Positions 11,853-23,349 of a stretch of DNA of 64,000 bases are shown here, in pieces (position 1 is the first letter of the stretch; each line of letters begins with the position of its first letter). The position numbers and the translations under genes are program-made. The DNA comes from Takakia lepidozioides (lineage: Eukaryota; Streptophyta; Takakiopsida; Takakiales; Takakiaceae), in contig CM060733.1 in assembly GCA_030704615.1 (NCBI GenBank), positions 74,190,907 to 74,254,906 of the forward strand, in the 5' to 3' direction. Below the pieces are notes generated by a model. The model ran no database searches and had not been told where the DNA came from. It saw only the letters and a list, made by a program, of their open reading frames with translations.

Positions 11853-12571
11853 TGTCGCGCACTCACTTCGGTAAGCTCCCCCCTCAAGTCATAGTTACTC
11901 GCTTGATGCGCGCGCCTAACTCCCAACCTGGCCGCCGGGCCAACTTGGAGCTCCGGCTGCTCACCGGGACATAACGGTCCCCCTTTGATCTCCCAAAGAA
12001 CCCTCCATCGATTTAGAACCAGCAGAATTCCCTTGGTTGTTGGCAGTCCGGAACAGCTCCCCACTCTTTGGTCGCTTTCCGGCTCGCTCGCTTACTCACT
12101 AGTTTTTGGTCACCAACGGGCTGCACACGTTCTCGGGGTTACTACTCCTATATATACTTCTGTAGCTGTCCGCGGGGGTTTCACAAACAACCATGCCATT
12201 TTATGGCGAACCACCACGAACACCCTCGACTCCCGTGATGAGTCCGCGGTGAGTCTTGGCCCACCCACCACGGCCCCTATGGACCGTGATGAGTCCCAAG
12301 ACTCCCTACGACTCCCACCACGAGGTCCCGCCCCAGGTGAGTCCTATGCCACCCCCACAAGTCCGGCTAAGCTACCACCACCCCTCGTGGAGCCACCCCC
12401 GCCGCAACCCGGTGTGCGGGGCTCCACCTAGTGAGCGCCTCCGCCTCCTTGAGTGCCTTGGGCACTCAAGGGTGCTTCAGCCCCCCATACCTATCGCTGC
12501 CACTGCCCCCACCACAGGGGCAGCCCCTCTTGTGTCCCGACCCCTTGCCCTCAAGGCAAAGGGCCGCGACA
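11853..12571 (-). repeat. Chromovirus 5' LTR (inverted segment)
   Basis: About 719 bp, starting TGTCGCGG and ending GCGCGACA on the minus strand. It matches the LTR at 14755-15476 almost base for base with scattered substitutions and small indels. It contains a TATATATA-type box near 12150-12160, a likely promoter. The flank just outside is TGGAA on the minus strand. Confidence 0.9.
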
Positions 12572-13215
12572 TTCCATGCACATGTAATTCTCAATCATGC
12601 ACTTGTCCAACTAGACTTTGCCCAGATATTATACTGGTGCAGGGCTTATCCATGACTACCCTACCTCCTACCACACCATCCCCATCACTCACTATCCATT
12701 TCATCGAATTCACATATTGTCATGACCGCTACCCACATGACTCTATCCTAGAAAAATGGCAAAAATATGCCCTACTCATCCTCGCTATTCGCCGACGAGG
12801 ATGGCGCACCGCCCCTCTAACCGTCATCACGGCGGGTACTAGAGGTGGCATACATAATGCCAGCATCAATGACTTGCATAAGAACTTTCAAATCCCTATC
12901 TCCCCTATTCACAAATGTTTCCAAGCCATCCACCTCACAGCCCTCCGCTCTCTCACAACTATTATCACAAATAAACAAAAACTAGAATCCAATCCCACAA
13001 CATTACCCTAGACACCCCTGGGGCACCCTCCGGTGTCCCCCCCCAAGGGTACCCTCCTGTTTTTTGGCACCATAGCACACATACCCCTGGTTCCTAGGTG
13101 TCCAACCGGACACCTGTGTTTATTATAGGGCCCACCCCCGACATGGGGCAGTAGCCGCAAGGTGAAGTGCCTCGTAGTTACACCGGCTTCGGCCGGAGTC
13201 TTCTCTCTGTTTGCC
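12572..13215 (+). mobile_element. LINE 3' remnant carried by the inversion
   Basis: Plus strand. Coding sequence of the LINE C-terminus (VEFTYCHD-like block near 12700-12740, then AIRRRGWRTAPLTVITAG and NKQKLESN near 12970) is followed by the family's 3' UTR, ending near 13210 with CTTCGGCCGGAGTCTTCTC. It begins where the LINE to the right of the chromovirus is cut (15477). It is therefore the downstream part of that LINE, split by the chromovirus insertion and then flipped. About 25 bases of unassigned sequence follow before the integrase end. Confidence 0.8.
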
Positions 13216-13240
13216 TTTCGGTCCATCCCTGTAGTTGTTG

Positions 13241-13833
13241 GTTTTGGTCTATGGAAAAGCACCTCTGGTGCCGACAAGTTGGGCCACCCAGGACGTCGAG
13301 GAACCGGCAGTGGCGGCGGTACTGGAAGAACGCGAGCGTTTGTTGAAGCTCGCAAAGTACAACATTGCCAAAGCTAGGAATCGGAAGCGGAGGGAAGTGA
13401 AGTTTGAGGCAGGTACGGAGGTCTGGTTGAACATCAAGAATTTCCGACTACCTCCGGAAGTGAGTCCAAAGTTCGTACCTCCGTATGCAGGACCCTTTCG
13501 CATCCGAAAGTTATGAATGAGGATGTGTATGAATTGGAGCTGCCATCGAACAGCAAGGTGCATCTAGTATTCCACGTCTCCCTTTTGAAGCCTTACTTCA
13601 AAGATGAAGCGCGTCCGAATCGGCATCAAGTGTTGCGTCCGCCACCTGTGCTATTGGATCATGAAAATGAACCTGAATACGAGGTGGAGGCAGTACTTAA
13701 GTCGAGGAGGTTCAAGAACCGAGAAATGGAGTATCTCGTCAAATGGAAGGGCTATCATCATGTGGAGGCATCTTGGGTGCGTGCCTCAGAAATGGAAAAC
13801 GCATCCGAGGCGGTTGCAGTTTTTGAAGGGTGA
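13241..13833 (+). pseudogene. Chromovirus integrase C-terminus and chromodomain
   Basis: Plus strand. It opens with LVYGKAP, the continuation of the integrase broken at 7926. A basic region and a beta-barrel-like block (EVWLNIKNFRLP, YAGPFRI) follow, then ELELPSNSKVHLVFHVSLLKPY. The chromodomain spans about 13680-13830: YEVEAVLKSRRF, YLVKWKGYHHVEASWV. The aromatic cage positions (Y, W, W) are present. A TGA at about 13513 interrupts the frame near the start. Chromodomains steer integration to marked chromatin in this class of elements. Confidence 0.9.
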
Positions 13834-14754
13834 CCTCAAAAGCGAAAGAAGCGTTGATGGGGACATCAACCTTGGAGCGTGGGGGAGGAAATGCATGCTT
13901 AGCCCGGCTTAGCTAGCTTAGGAATCCGATTGCAAAAACTTGTATTGTACAAAAATTTGTTATAAAGGAAATGGGTTCCAAATGTTGTGCGTCCTATTTT
14001 GTTTTGAATGTGGATGCATGGTGTGGTTGGCTAGTGTGTAGAATGCATGCTAGCTTACAAAAGTGGGAGAGGTAAATTGGGTTAATCGTGTGTTTGCGCA
14101 GTGCCAAAATCGGGTGACTCCCATCCAAGGGGCAAGGAAACTTGCGCCTTCTTTAGGAGTTCACGTGCTAGTGCGCACCTGGCGCGTGCGCATACTATAA
14201 CTGCGCTACCGAGGGGTTGCTTTGTAGTGCGGGCTAACGCGGAAGCTACGTGCTTCCGTTCACGTACTATAATCGTGTAGCCTCGGGACGAAGTCGTAGT
14301 GCGGCTTCGGCGTGTTCCCGTACCTCAGGCCAGCATTCCAAGGCGGACCCAATTGTAGTGATTGGGGCGTTCAAGGTTATCTTCCTAGTCAAAAGAGGTT
14401 CGAGGTGAACCCTTGCTCAAGGTGATGCCAAAAGCGGCATCATGAGCAGTCGCAAGCAATGTTGTTGCAGTAAGGCGATTCGATCCTCGGGGAGGATCGT
14501 TCCTTGGCCTTGAAGTAGGCCAAGAAGAGTGCACTGGGAGGAGCTGGAGAGGCTCCACCCTTGACCGGGACTTGGAGGAAGTCGGCCGAACTAGCTAGTG
14601 GAGAGTAGAGTCAAGTGAGGGGTTTGGTTTCTTTGCCATGGGACGCCATGGTACGGAAACAAACTCCTTGATGTGGGACGCCACAACTTGGATGTTCGTT
14701 TCCACAAAATGGACAAGCCGATTAGGACATCGACTCCCTATTGGTAGGGGTGTG
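13834..14754 (+). other. Chromovirus 3' untranslated region
   Basis: About 920 bp between the chromodomain stop and the LTR. No coding potential; a few short GC-rich inverted repeats near 14200-14300. A G-rich tract (GGTAGGGGTG) just before the LTR is a plausible polypurine tract. Part of this region (13977-14090) is present, reversed, at 63888-64000. Confidence 0.6.
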
Positions 14755-15476
14755 TGTAGCGGCCCTTTGCCTTGAGGGCAGGGGGTCGGGACACAAGATG
14801 GGCTGCCCCTGTGGTGGGCAGTGGCAGCGATAGGTATGGGGGGCTGAAGCACCCTTGAGTGCCCAAGGCACTCAAGGAGGCGGAGGCGCTCACTAGGTGG
14901 AGCCCCGCACATCGGGTTGCGGTGGGGGTGGCTCCACGAGGGGTGGTGGTAGCTTAGCCGGACTTAGTGGGGGTGACATAGGGCTCACCCTGGGGCGGAG
15001 ACCTCGTGGTGGGAGTCGTAGGGAGTCTTGGGACTCATCACAGTCCATAGGGGCCGTGGTGGGTGGGCCAAGACTCACCGCGACTCATCACCGGGAGTCG
15101 AGGGTGTTCGTGGTGGTTCGCCATAAAATGGCATGGTTGTTTGTGAAACCCCCGCGGACAGCTACAGAAGTATATATAGGGAGTAGTAACCCTGAGAACG
15201 GTGCAAGCCCGTTGGTGACCAAAAACTAGTGAGTAAGCGAGCGAGCCGGAAAGCGACCAAAGAGTGGGGAGCTGTTCCGGACTGCCAACTACCAAGGGAA
15301 TTCCGCTGGTTCTAAATCGTTGAAGGGTTCTTTGGGAGATCAAAGGGGGACCGTTATGTCCCGGTGAGCAGCCGGAGCTCCAAGTTGGCCCGGCGGCCAG
15401 GTTGGGAGTTAGGCGCGCGCATCAAGCAAGTAACTATGACTTGAGGGGGGAGCTTACCGAAGTGAGGTGCGCGACA
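14755..15476 (+). repeat. Chromovirus 3' LTR
   Basis: About 722 bp, TGTAGCGG to GCGCGACA, followed at once by the 5-bp target duplication TGGAA. It pairs with the reversed LTR at 11853-12571. TATATATA near 15175 and a CG-rich U3 like the other copy. Confidence 0.9.
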
Positions 15477-15801
15477 TGGAACTAGCCATGGTGGGACAAT
15501 GTGATTGGGTGGGCGGCCTTGGTATGTGCCTGCGTTTAGGAGTGTGAACCATCTGGTTTCGGCGCGGCTAAGAAGTAGTTTGTGGATATGCCAGACTGCT
15601 TGGTTGTGGCGAGTGATATGGAGGCCGTATATAATGGGATGTGTGTATTGGCTGAGTAAGTGTGGCCATGTGTCACATTCTTGATGGGTGTGTGAGCAGA
15701 GTGGGAAATATGGAGATGGAAAAAGACGTGGCCAAAAAATGTGCTTGCGCTGGTGGCCCATATACTGGGCGTATCTAAATTTAAGGGTTTGGCGGATTTG
15801 T

Positions 15802-16412
15802 GGGATATGGCATATGTCATGCGGCCACTCAACAAGGCGTTGCCCTCCGCCTACCTGGTCCCGCCACAATTCTATGTGCTGAACTTATGGAAATTTATGA
15901 GGCCATATCAAGGCTGGACGCTTTCCCTCTCCCCTACTATATTTTCACTGACAGTCTTACTTCACTCTTCCTTATCAGGAACCACATCGCTCGCCCTTCA
16001 TCCCACCACCATCACCTCGACCAGAATCTTATCATTGCCATTGTCCAACTAGCTCTATCCAAATCCCACCCCATCCACTTCCCACCCCATCCACTTCCGC
16101 AAAGTCCGCTCGCACACCGGGATACATGGTAACAATGCTGCCGACATACTTGCTCAAGCTGGCGCTTCCAAACCTCATGTAATTGCATCTGATGACCCTA
16201 TTCACATCGCCCATACTCACCCATTTTGGTTCATACACCCCGTCCCAGACCCACCCGCACCCAGACCTGTTCACAATCTCCTTGTCACTCTCTCCCGGGA
16301 GGCTAACAAACAAGCTGCTACATCAATTAGCCACACTAAGGTCCACATTCAGAAGTGGACACAATCCACAGTGCTACACCATAAACTATCAAACTACTTT
16401 TGGAATACCAAA
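15802..16412 (+). pseudogene. LINE RNase H segment, inverted in place
   Basis: Plus strand, opposite to the rest of the LINE. It opens at GYGICHAATQQGVALRLPG, then CAELMEIYEA (catalytic Glu), YIFTDSL (catalytic Asp), RSHTGIHGNNAADILA (His and last Asp), the HTHPFWFIHPVPD linker and SNYFWNTKL. On the minus strand just outside, the preceding piece ends YTDGSLVHS (first RNase H aspartate, near 16415-16440) and the following piece starts HKSAKPLNLDT near 15800. Flipping 15802-16412 makes the protein collinear again, with only about 10 bases missing at one join. Confidence 0.85.
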
Positions 16413-17654
16413 TTGGAGTGTACGAGAGATCCATCCGTGTAGTGAGAGTGGGAGAGGGGAAATCTAAGGGGTATGATTTGTAGGTACTTTTGGGGGATGG
16501 TGGGTGGGGCTGTGGTAGGGGCGGTATGCGGTGGGCGTGGCAGCGCTTTTAGCCATGCCTTATTAGGTTTGATATTGACGAGAGGGGAGGGGATATTTTT
16601 GTAATTGGGGGTGGATGGGTTAGTCCTGTGTGGGGGGGCAATGTTAGCTTTTATTTTGTGGGTTTGTGTGAGCAGTTTATGGAGAAACGCAATGCGCATG
16701 AAGGAATTCGGGCTCATTTCGGATGTCTCTCTGGAGTATCTCTTCCGCCTCCGCTCTCTTTTCATTGGGGTTGCTTAATCTTGCATTTAGTTTTTTGTGG
16801 TTTCTCTGCTTTCATTCTACAACTTTGCTTGCTATCTCGTAAGTGTCTCCAGGCAAGTAAGAAGCACGAGAAACAATGCTATGGATTCCCAACCCTAAAA
16901 GTTTGAAAATAGTTGAGACTTTCACTGTCAGAGTGGAAACCTGTGATGCAGGGGGAGTATTTATCGGAGGGGTGCGCTGAACGAGTAGAATAAGGGTTAA
17001 AGATGGTTCCTTCTGCTGGAGGTATTTGGGGAGAGGGGGGGGTGTGTGCATATTTGAGTTGGTTTGGTTCAATAGTGGCTAGCAGATGAGCACCAATAGG
17101 GAGGCGTAGGAGGGGGTGGGAGTCGTCGGGCCATTTTTGTTGGGTGAGTATAAGTATTGTGAGGGCACGTGGAGATGCCTGGGCGGCTAAACGCGCCCAT
17201 TGGAGAGCTTCATGAGTCGGGGATCCGGGGGGGGTGAGCAAGGCCTCTATCAGACCAAGTATGTTGTGTAGCGGTGCCTGTGGGCCCGAAGATGCAGTCT
17301 CTGTGGTGTGGGCTGGCAAATGTGGTTAGTTCCATAAGGCATATAAGAGGGCTGGAGTAGTATGAGTGGGTGAGTTGGAATGAGTTAATAAGCAGTGTGA
17401 GAATGTCTTGAGGAAGGGTGTTGTGAGCGCATGCTTGTGCCAATCGATTGGGGAGCGGGGTTCTTTCGAGGGGGGTGTAGTGAGGGGAGAGAGTAGAGCC
17501 CATTGTATTTGTGGGAAAGAAATTTGAGGAGTCCTTGGTAAATGATACCTAAGCAACCAGGATCATTGAAGGCTTCTTTTATTTGTGTACCAAGTGTGCG
17601 GGCGTAGGAGATGATTAAGGGGCTTGAGTCGATGCCATAGCAGTCGGTGGGGAG

Positions 17655-19113
17655 CTAGGGCATTAGGGGTGCTAGTTGGCAGGCCACATCCACGCTTTGT
17701 GAGCTGAACAATATTTTTGTCAAGTTTTTGATGTCTGGTAAGGAAAAAGGTGAGGCATGGAATAAGTATTGGACTTGGGTTTTAAGAACGGATTGTATAA
17801 TGGAGAGTTTAGGTCTGATGGCAATTGGAGATTTGAGGAGGGCCAAGCTTGTGTTGATTAGTTTGGATGTGGTAGAGGTTTTTTGGACATGCCATGTGAG
17901 GGAGGGGACCGGCTGGATGCCTAGGTATGTGTATAGTTCGTCTGGCCCTAGGAAGGGGAATGGTTTGTTTTGATAGTGGACATAGAGTTTACAATGGGAA
18001 GCAATGGCAGATTTGGTGAGCCGGCTGTGGTGTGTGGCAGCGGTGATGGCGCATTTGTGGAGGCTGAGTTCCATGCCTGACCATAGGTTGAAGCGATGTA
18101 ATTTGGTGACTTATCGGTTTAGGTGTTGCGGTTTATGTGCAAGGATGGCAAAAATCATTGGCATATGCTGCTGCTGAGATATCACTGGAGGAGGTTTTGT
18201 AATGGTATCCCAACTTTCCACGAGCAAGCCATCTGAGGAGGGGTTCTAAAAAAATTATGAATAGGTATGGACTGAGGTTGTCATCTTGGATGGTGCCCCG
18301 TAGGATTGGGATAGGGGGAGTGGAGCCGTAGTAGGCCCCTGTATACTCCGTGGTACTATTCCTATAAATGTTGCCGATGAGCTGGATTGCGTCTATGGGG
18401 TATCCAAGTCTGTCATGATGGCGAGTAGACGGCCATGGTCAAGGGAGCCAAAGGCATTTTTAAAGTCTATGTAGAGAAGGTAGATGTCTTGTTTTGTGAG
18501 TTTAGCATCTTCTAGTGCAGAGATGACATAATATGCAAGCATTGGAATCTAGGTTTGGGTGTAAACAGTTTGAAACAGTGGGTGTGTAGGATGAAGACGC
18601 TTGGGCCCGTATTTCTTTGTTGATGGCCGTGGGGTCGGTTATTAAGTGGCCTAGTCGATGTCTAAGGCAGTCTATAGGTGGGTTAAGTGAGGGGTTAAAG
18701 ATGGCTTTATGTGCTTTTTTGGGGTGATCATGTAGTAGTTGGTTAAAGGAGGAAACAATTTTTTTATGATTGTCTGCGGATTTTTGTTTGGTGTGTTGTA
18801 TGCGGCTTTCTTTGCGTCCGTGCCCAGCTTGGATAAGGCTGCGCTCCATTTGGGTATGGCTGAGGGGTCCGTAGGTGGGGGCATAAGAACATGACATGAG
18901 GGTGCCAAGGTGTTTAAGCAGGTAATACGAGGGTCGGATCTCCAGTTGTTGTTTGGGTGGGTTGTAAGTGATTGGGGTATGATGGTGAGAGCACGTCGGA
19001 TCGTGTGGTAGGTGTTGAGGTGAGAGGTCCAGGCTCATTTTTGTGTGCATGTTAGGTAACCGCCGTTCTGTGTTGAGCGGGTGGTTTGTGGGACTTGTGG
19101 AGGAGCGCAACAC
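17655..19113 (-). pseudogene. LINE reverse transcriptase domain
   Basis: Minus strand. Near 18490-18400 the frame reads FGSLDHGRLLAIM (catalytic block A), then LIGNIYRNST and ILRGTIQDDNLSPYLF (block B, usually QGDTLSP), and YANDF near 18165, where YADD is expected. The thumb follows (NLHKC-like, then YLGIQPVPSLTW near 17900). The change of YADD to YAND would abolish catalysis by itself; stops and shifts confirm decay. Confidence 0.8.
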
Positions 19114-19279
19114 GTGGCAAAGACTCTTTTGGTCATTTCTTTCATAATGGTTGTGAGCCTAAGTTCGGCTTGTAGCCAAGTGTCTTCCGGGTATAATGTT
19201 AGATTCTTGTGGGAAAGAATATTAGAGAGTTGTACTATGAGCGGTGTGGCTGTTGGGTGAAAGAGGCATTGAAAGGCGT

Positions 19280-20895
19280 CTATGTTACGCTGAGGCAACA
19301 GGACAGTATCCGGGATTGTAGGGGTGGGGTGTGTATAGATGGGATGGGTCGGAATGGGATGAGGGACGAGGGGAAGGTTACAGAGACAGGGTAGTGGTCA
19401 GAGTTACAAATACTATTGATGTGAATATGGCTGTTTAGGTGTTGTGGCATTGTATTCTGTGTTTTAAGGTAGAAACCATCCAGGAGGCTTAAGGAGGAGT
19501 AGTTAAGTCCACATTGCCTGGAGTAGTGGTAGTCGACGGGTATATATTGGAATTGATGTTGTTGGATGAACTTTGGCCATGCGTGGTCCAGGGGTGATGG
19601 GGGTTTGTGTGTGCCATTGTAGGTGTGGCCAAGTAAAGCTATGTCCCTGTTAAAGTCGCCAGCTAATATGAAATTGTGGTGTTGCGATGTTGGTTGGGTG
19701 ACGGTATCTGAAATTGTATGTAGGATGTCCGGGATCAACGGAAGATCATCAATATGTGACGGCATGTATAGATGAATAAGAGTAATGGGGGGGGGGGAGC
19801 AGGCAAATGTAATTAAATTATTTGGAGGTGTGACCGTAAGGGGATAGGTATAAATATTTTGGCGGTGGTGCTGGAGGAGTGATGTGTGCAGAGGATGCCT
19901 AGCGCGACACCTCCTCGGGAAAGGTGGTAAGGGGCGGATCGTCGGGAGAGGCATTGTGTGGCAGTTAGGGGGTTACCGTATAACATATGATATGCCGGAA
20001 GACTCTTGTTTAAGTAAGAGCTATTGAGGGTGTTGGTGTTAAGCTTGGTTTCTTGTAGGAGGATAATATGCGGGGAGACGGAGTCGGTAAGAAGGTGCAT
20101 GAGACTTTGAATCCCACATTCCAAGTAATGATGCAGAGTGAGTGCGCATGTTGGGTAGGGGTCGCATGGGGGTGGTGAGGTGTTCCATTGGGTGAGGGGA
20201 TGCCGGTAGAATTAGGGGTTTGAGGCGGAGGTGAGGGAGGAGGGGTGTGGTCTGGACGAGGGTTGATAGCCGGGAATTGGGGAGTGGGCTTGGAGGGTGG
20301 CCTTGAGAATGTTGTCTGACAGGAATGGGAATTTCTTCGAGGTAACGTGGAGGTCATGGGTGGGGTTGGAGAGGCGTTCACACCTAATTTTGTGGGCATC
20401 CCCGGGATTTGATTGGAGAAGTTGAAGCGATGCATGCAGTTCTGCCAAGTAGTGAGGAGGTGCTATATAGTTTTTGGGGTGGGCTGGTAGTTGTTGTAGC
20501 TTGTCTAAAAGTGCTCGGACTTGTGAGTCTATTGCGAGTCATGAAGTAGTCATTACATAATGTTGGTAGTGGGGAGATGGTAATGATTAGGGAGAATAGA
20601 ACATGTGTTGTGGCGGGTATTGGGTGAGTTTGCAAGCAGCTTGGGCAAGTGCAGGGTGGTCACAGGTAGGAAGGCCAAAAGTGGCTATTGGGTATGTGGT
20701 TGCGGGTTGGGTGATGGATGAGTTGGTGAGAAGGGGCATGAAGTGGTCAAATAAATGTTGATATGTTGGCATGAGTGACACAGTGTTGGTTTGAAAGTAA
20801 AGCATATATCTATCTTGGGGGTCTATAGGGAGGTCATTGATCATATTATTGATACTATCTGGTCCCGGGTTGGGATGAATGTTACCGCATCTCAT
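19280..20895 (-). pseudogene. LINE N-terminus and APE endonuclease domain
   Basis: Minus strand. After CGNIHPNPGP comes the endonuclease: ITWNVG (first motif), ILLQETKL (catalytic glutamate motif), YMPSH, AGDFNRD (Asn/Asp motif), LLDGFYL and SDHYPV (last catalytic Asp-His). These are the ordered motifs of APE-type LINE endonucleases that nick target DNA. The domain is split over three frames, so at least two frameshifts have occurred. Confidence 0.85.
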
Positions 20896-20930
20896 AAGTA
20901 CGAGTAGTGTACAGGTTAATTTAATTTATT

Positions 20931-22074
20931 ATGATGTGATGGGGGGGTGGTGGAGGGAGTGTTTGGATGTTAGGGGCTGTAGTTGGCACCGACCGTGGGG
21001 GCAGTGTGTTAGGAGAGAGATTTTGGGAGGTGGATTTATGTAGGTAAGTGTGATAGAGGGATATACAAAGAGTGCATCTAGGTTGGGTATGTCTGTATAG
21101 GCACTGACGTGGGTGAGAGTGGAGCTAGTGGCGGTGAAGTGTGGGGGTAGGTGAAGGGGTAGTATGTTTGTATATGGGGACCTACAGTGTGTCCTGCATG
21201 TATGGATGGTAAACCAAGGATGGCTGTGGGTGTGGTGTATTAGTATATTAGGGACGAGAAGGGGAGATAGATGGCTAGGATGGATGTAGTGGTGTGGGGG
21301 GGTGAGCGTGTAAGTCGTGGGACGTATGTCGTAAGTAGTTCAGCAGGATGGATGAAATCCCCTGAGTGGGATTTTAACGTGGATGGATGCGGGTCTTGGC
21401 GTATAGATGAAGTATCGGTTATGGATGACGGGGGGGGGGGGGGGGGGATGGGGGAGGGGGGGGCGGGGGTCATGGCCGGATTGAAATGCACCACGTGTAG
21501 GGGACGGGGTGGTGGGGCAATCGGGGTACGAGCGGGCGGGGTGTCGCGAGTGGCGAGTGTTTGAAGGGGAGTTAGGTAGAAGAGGCTTGTGTATGCCTTG
21601 CCAGGAGCTCCGCAATCGTGTGGAGAGACGATCATGGTGCCAAGAGTGAGCATGGCGAGTGTTTGTAATGAGTCGTGCGTCGCCATGGTGAGGTAATGTA
21701 GGAGGGGGCTGAGAGGTGTCCTAGGATTGAAATGGTAACAACAGTGAAGTCTTTGCATTGCTTAGAATGTAAGAAGAGTACAAAATTGGTGTGGGATAGA
21801 ACCCACTGAAGAACAAAGGGGTCACATAGCGAGCAAGACAGTACAAGCCGTGGAGTAGAGGGTTGCAGGAACCCAGGGAGCTGCTTCATTTTACTGCAGG
21901 TTTATGCAGTAGTCACCGGGAGGGTGCTTGGTGCGTGACTAGCTTGTTGCGGGTGTTGTGGTGGTGCAGTAAGCAGCATGGCCGGAGCCTTCATCCCAGC
22001 TTTTCGCCCACCCACCTCATCCCTCCCATATCAAAAATCATGTTGTTTGCTCGGGGCTGAGCACCAAAGGGTAC
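20931..22074. other. LINE 5' flank, low-complexity sequence
   Basis: About 1.1 kb, rich in G on the plus strand, with a poly-G run at 21431-21447. Minus-strand open frames are proline/threonine-rich and match nothing I know. They may be the 5' UTR or a worn ORF1 of the LINE. No host gene is supported. Confidence 0.4.
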
Positions 22075-23349
22075 CACACATGCCTGCATTGTGGCGATGA
22101 ACTTGATGCACATAGCTCCCGCCATCTTTGCAAGATGGTGTATCCCAATTACCACAAATTTCTTCCTATGAGCCATTCATGGAGGAAAAAAGACATATAA
22201 TTGTTTGATGGCAAAGAGGAGGTACATTCCCCCCCTGTGACACCATCCGGGCAGTTTTGGGAAGACCGATGGAAGGAGGCCCATGCGGACACGGTCGGTG
22301 AAGTGGAGGTGCCCGGCATAAAGCGACTTTCAATCTTCTACGAGTTGCCATATTGGGCGGTTACATATATCCACAAAAACACCATCAATATCATTATGCA
22401 TGCATGTGATATTACACATTTTGTATGAGTTACATTGTCACTTTCACGCCCGCGATATTTGTGTAAGTATTTGTGGGTGGGGATATATTTAGGACTTGAT
22501 GATTCGCCATCTTCTAGATCCCATGCATATTGAGAAGAATGTTTGCTTGTCCTTTTTTCGGGTTCTTCATGGCACGCCGGCAAAGAAGGGAGTGGCTGCA
22601 AAAGGAGATTCTCTCAATGTTAGAAAGGAGCTTGAGGAGCAGGGTCGCATGCCCCATCTATGGGCCTTAGAAAATGGTGTGGACCCAAAGGGTGTTGTAC
22701 GGTGGAAGTATGGGCGCGCACCTTGGCAATGGACAAAGGAGGAATACAAGAAAGTGATAGCCACCATAAGTGTTGTCCAAACACCAACTGGTTATGGGTC
22801 ATCCCTCTGTATGAAATTCAACGAAGACGGGGCCATGGTTTGAAGTCTCATGACTACCACAATATTTTGCAAGACATCTTTCCCATTGCAATACGTGGGA
22901 CATTGACTCCCGAGGTTTGCGAGACAATCTATAGATTAGGAGGCTTGTTCCGGTGGATTTGCTCCAAAGAGTTGGATGAAGCGGATTTTCCACGCATGAA
23001 AAAAGAGACGGCGGAGGTAATGTGTACATGTTGGAGATGCACCTTCCTCCCTCCTTCTTTGACATCCAAATGCACTTGGTAGTGCACTTAGTGGAAGAGG
23101 CTTTCATTGCCGGCCGAGTTCATTCTCGGTAGATGTACTTCCTTGAGCATTATATGAAGACTTTGAAAGCATTTGTAAGACAAATTGCGCACCCGGATGG
23201 TAGCATGGCGGAGGGAAAACGAGGTGGAAGATGATTCAGACGTGCCTTTTGCTGACCAAACCATTTATGACGATGACTCCGATGACCAAGAAGACTTGCA
23301 GCTTGATGAGGACGAAGAAGCTCCGGATGCTGATGTTCAAGTTGATTAG
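22075..23349 (+). pseudogene. CACTA (En/Spm-type) TNP2 transposase fragment
   Basis: Plus strand. HKFLPMSHSWRKK near 22155-22190, FDGKEE, PPVTPSG, W...W and SIFYELPYWA (22335-22360) match the TNP2 transposase. After a probable intron or gap, HLLDPMHIEKNVC (22505-22545) and GLKSHDYHNILQDIFPIAIRG (22840-22905) match its end. The following DUF4218-like block has WICSKEL, then a region reading MYFLEHYMKTLKAFVR (23130-23175) and an acidic tail stopping at 23349. The usual RW-M-Y start of that last block has TAG in place of tryptophan, and there are frameshifts. No CACTA termini or TNP1 gene were found. The strand bias and order are those of one element, cut at the N-terminus. Confidence 0.85.

Larger units (their letters stand above)
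7926..15476. mobile_element. Chromovirus (Ty3/gypsy) with a large internal inversion, inserted in a LINE
   Basis: Seen: an LTR in minus orientation (11853-12571) followed by a primer-binding site and gag-pol on the minus strand down to 7926; then, on the plus strand, the end of integrase, a chromodomain and an LTR (13241-15476). The outer edges of both LTRs are flanked by the same 5 bp, TGGAA (15477-15481 on the plus strand; the complement at 12572-12576). The integrase break at 7926 and the integrase start at 13241 fit together (VSPF then VLVYGK). Inference: one element, originally plus-strand, in which about 7926-13240 was inverted after insertion, carrying the adjoining LINE tail with it. 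Confidence 0.85.
15477..20930 (-). mobile_element. Near full-length APE-type LINE, truncated 3' by the chromovirus
   Basis: Minus strand. It begins near 20895 with a hydrophobic stretch and CGNIHPNPGP, runs through an AP-like endonuclease, reverse transcriptase, RNase H and the zinc-binding C-terminus (HNQAVWHIHKLL near 15590-15620), and is cut at 15477 by the chromovirus. The missing tail is at 12572-13215. Frameshifts and stops are common, so this copy is dead. The RNase H part is inverted in place. The 5' UTR or an ORF1 may lie in 20930-21900, where only low-complexity proline-rich frames are open. Confidence 0.85.

Noticed and set aside
15477-16420. LINE twin-priming (5' inversion)
   Set aside because: Full LINE sequence in the original orientation continues upstream of the inverted piece (to about 20900), so the flip is internal, not a 5' end event.
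20010-21758. Proline/serine-rich ORFs as host genes
   Set aside because: The part below 20435 is the LINE endonuclease region in shifted frames; the rest is low-complexity sequence made open by G runs.
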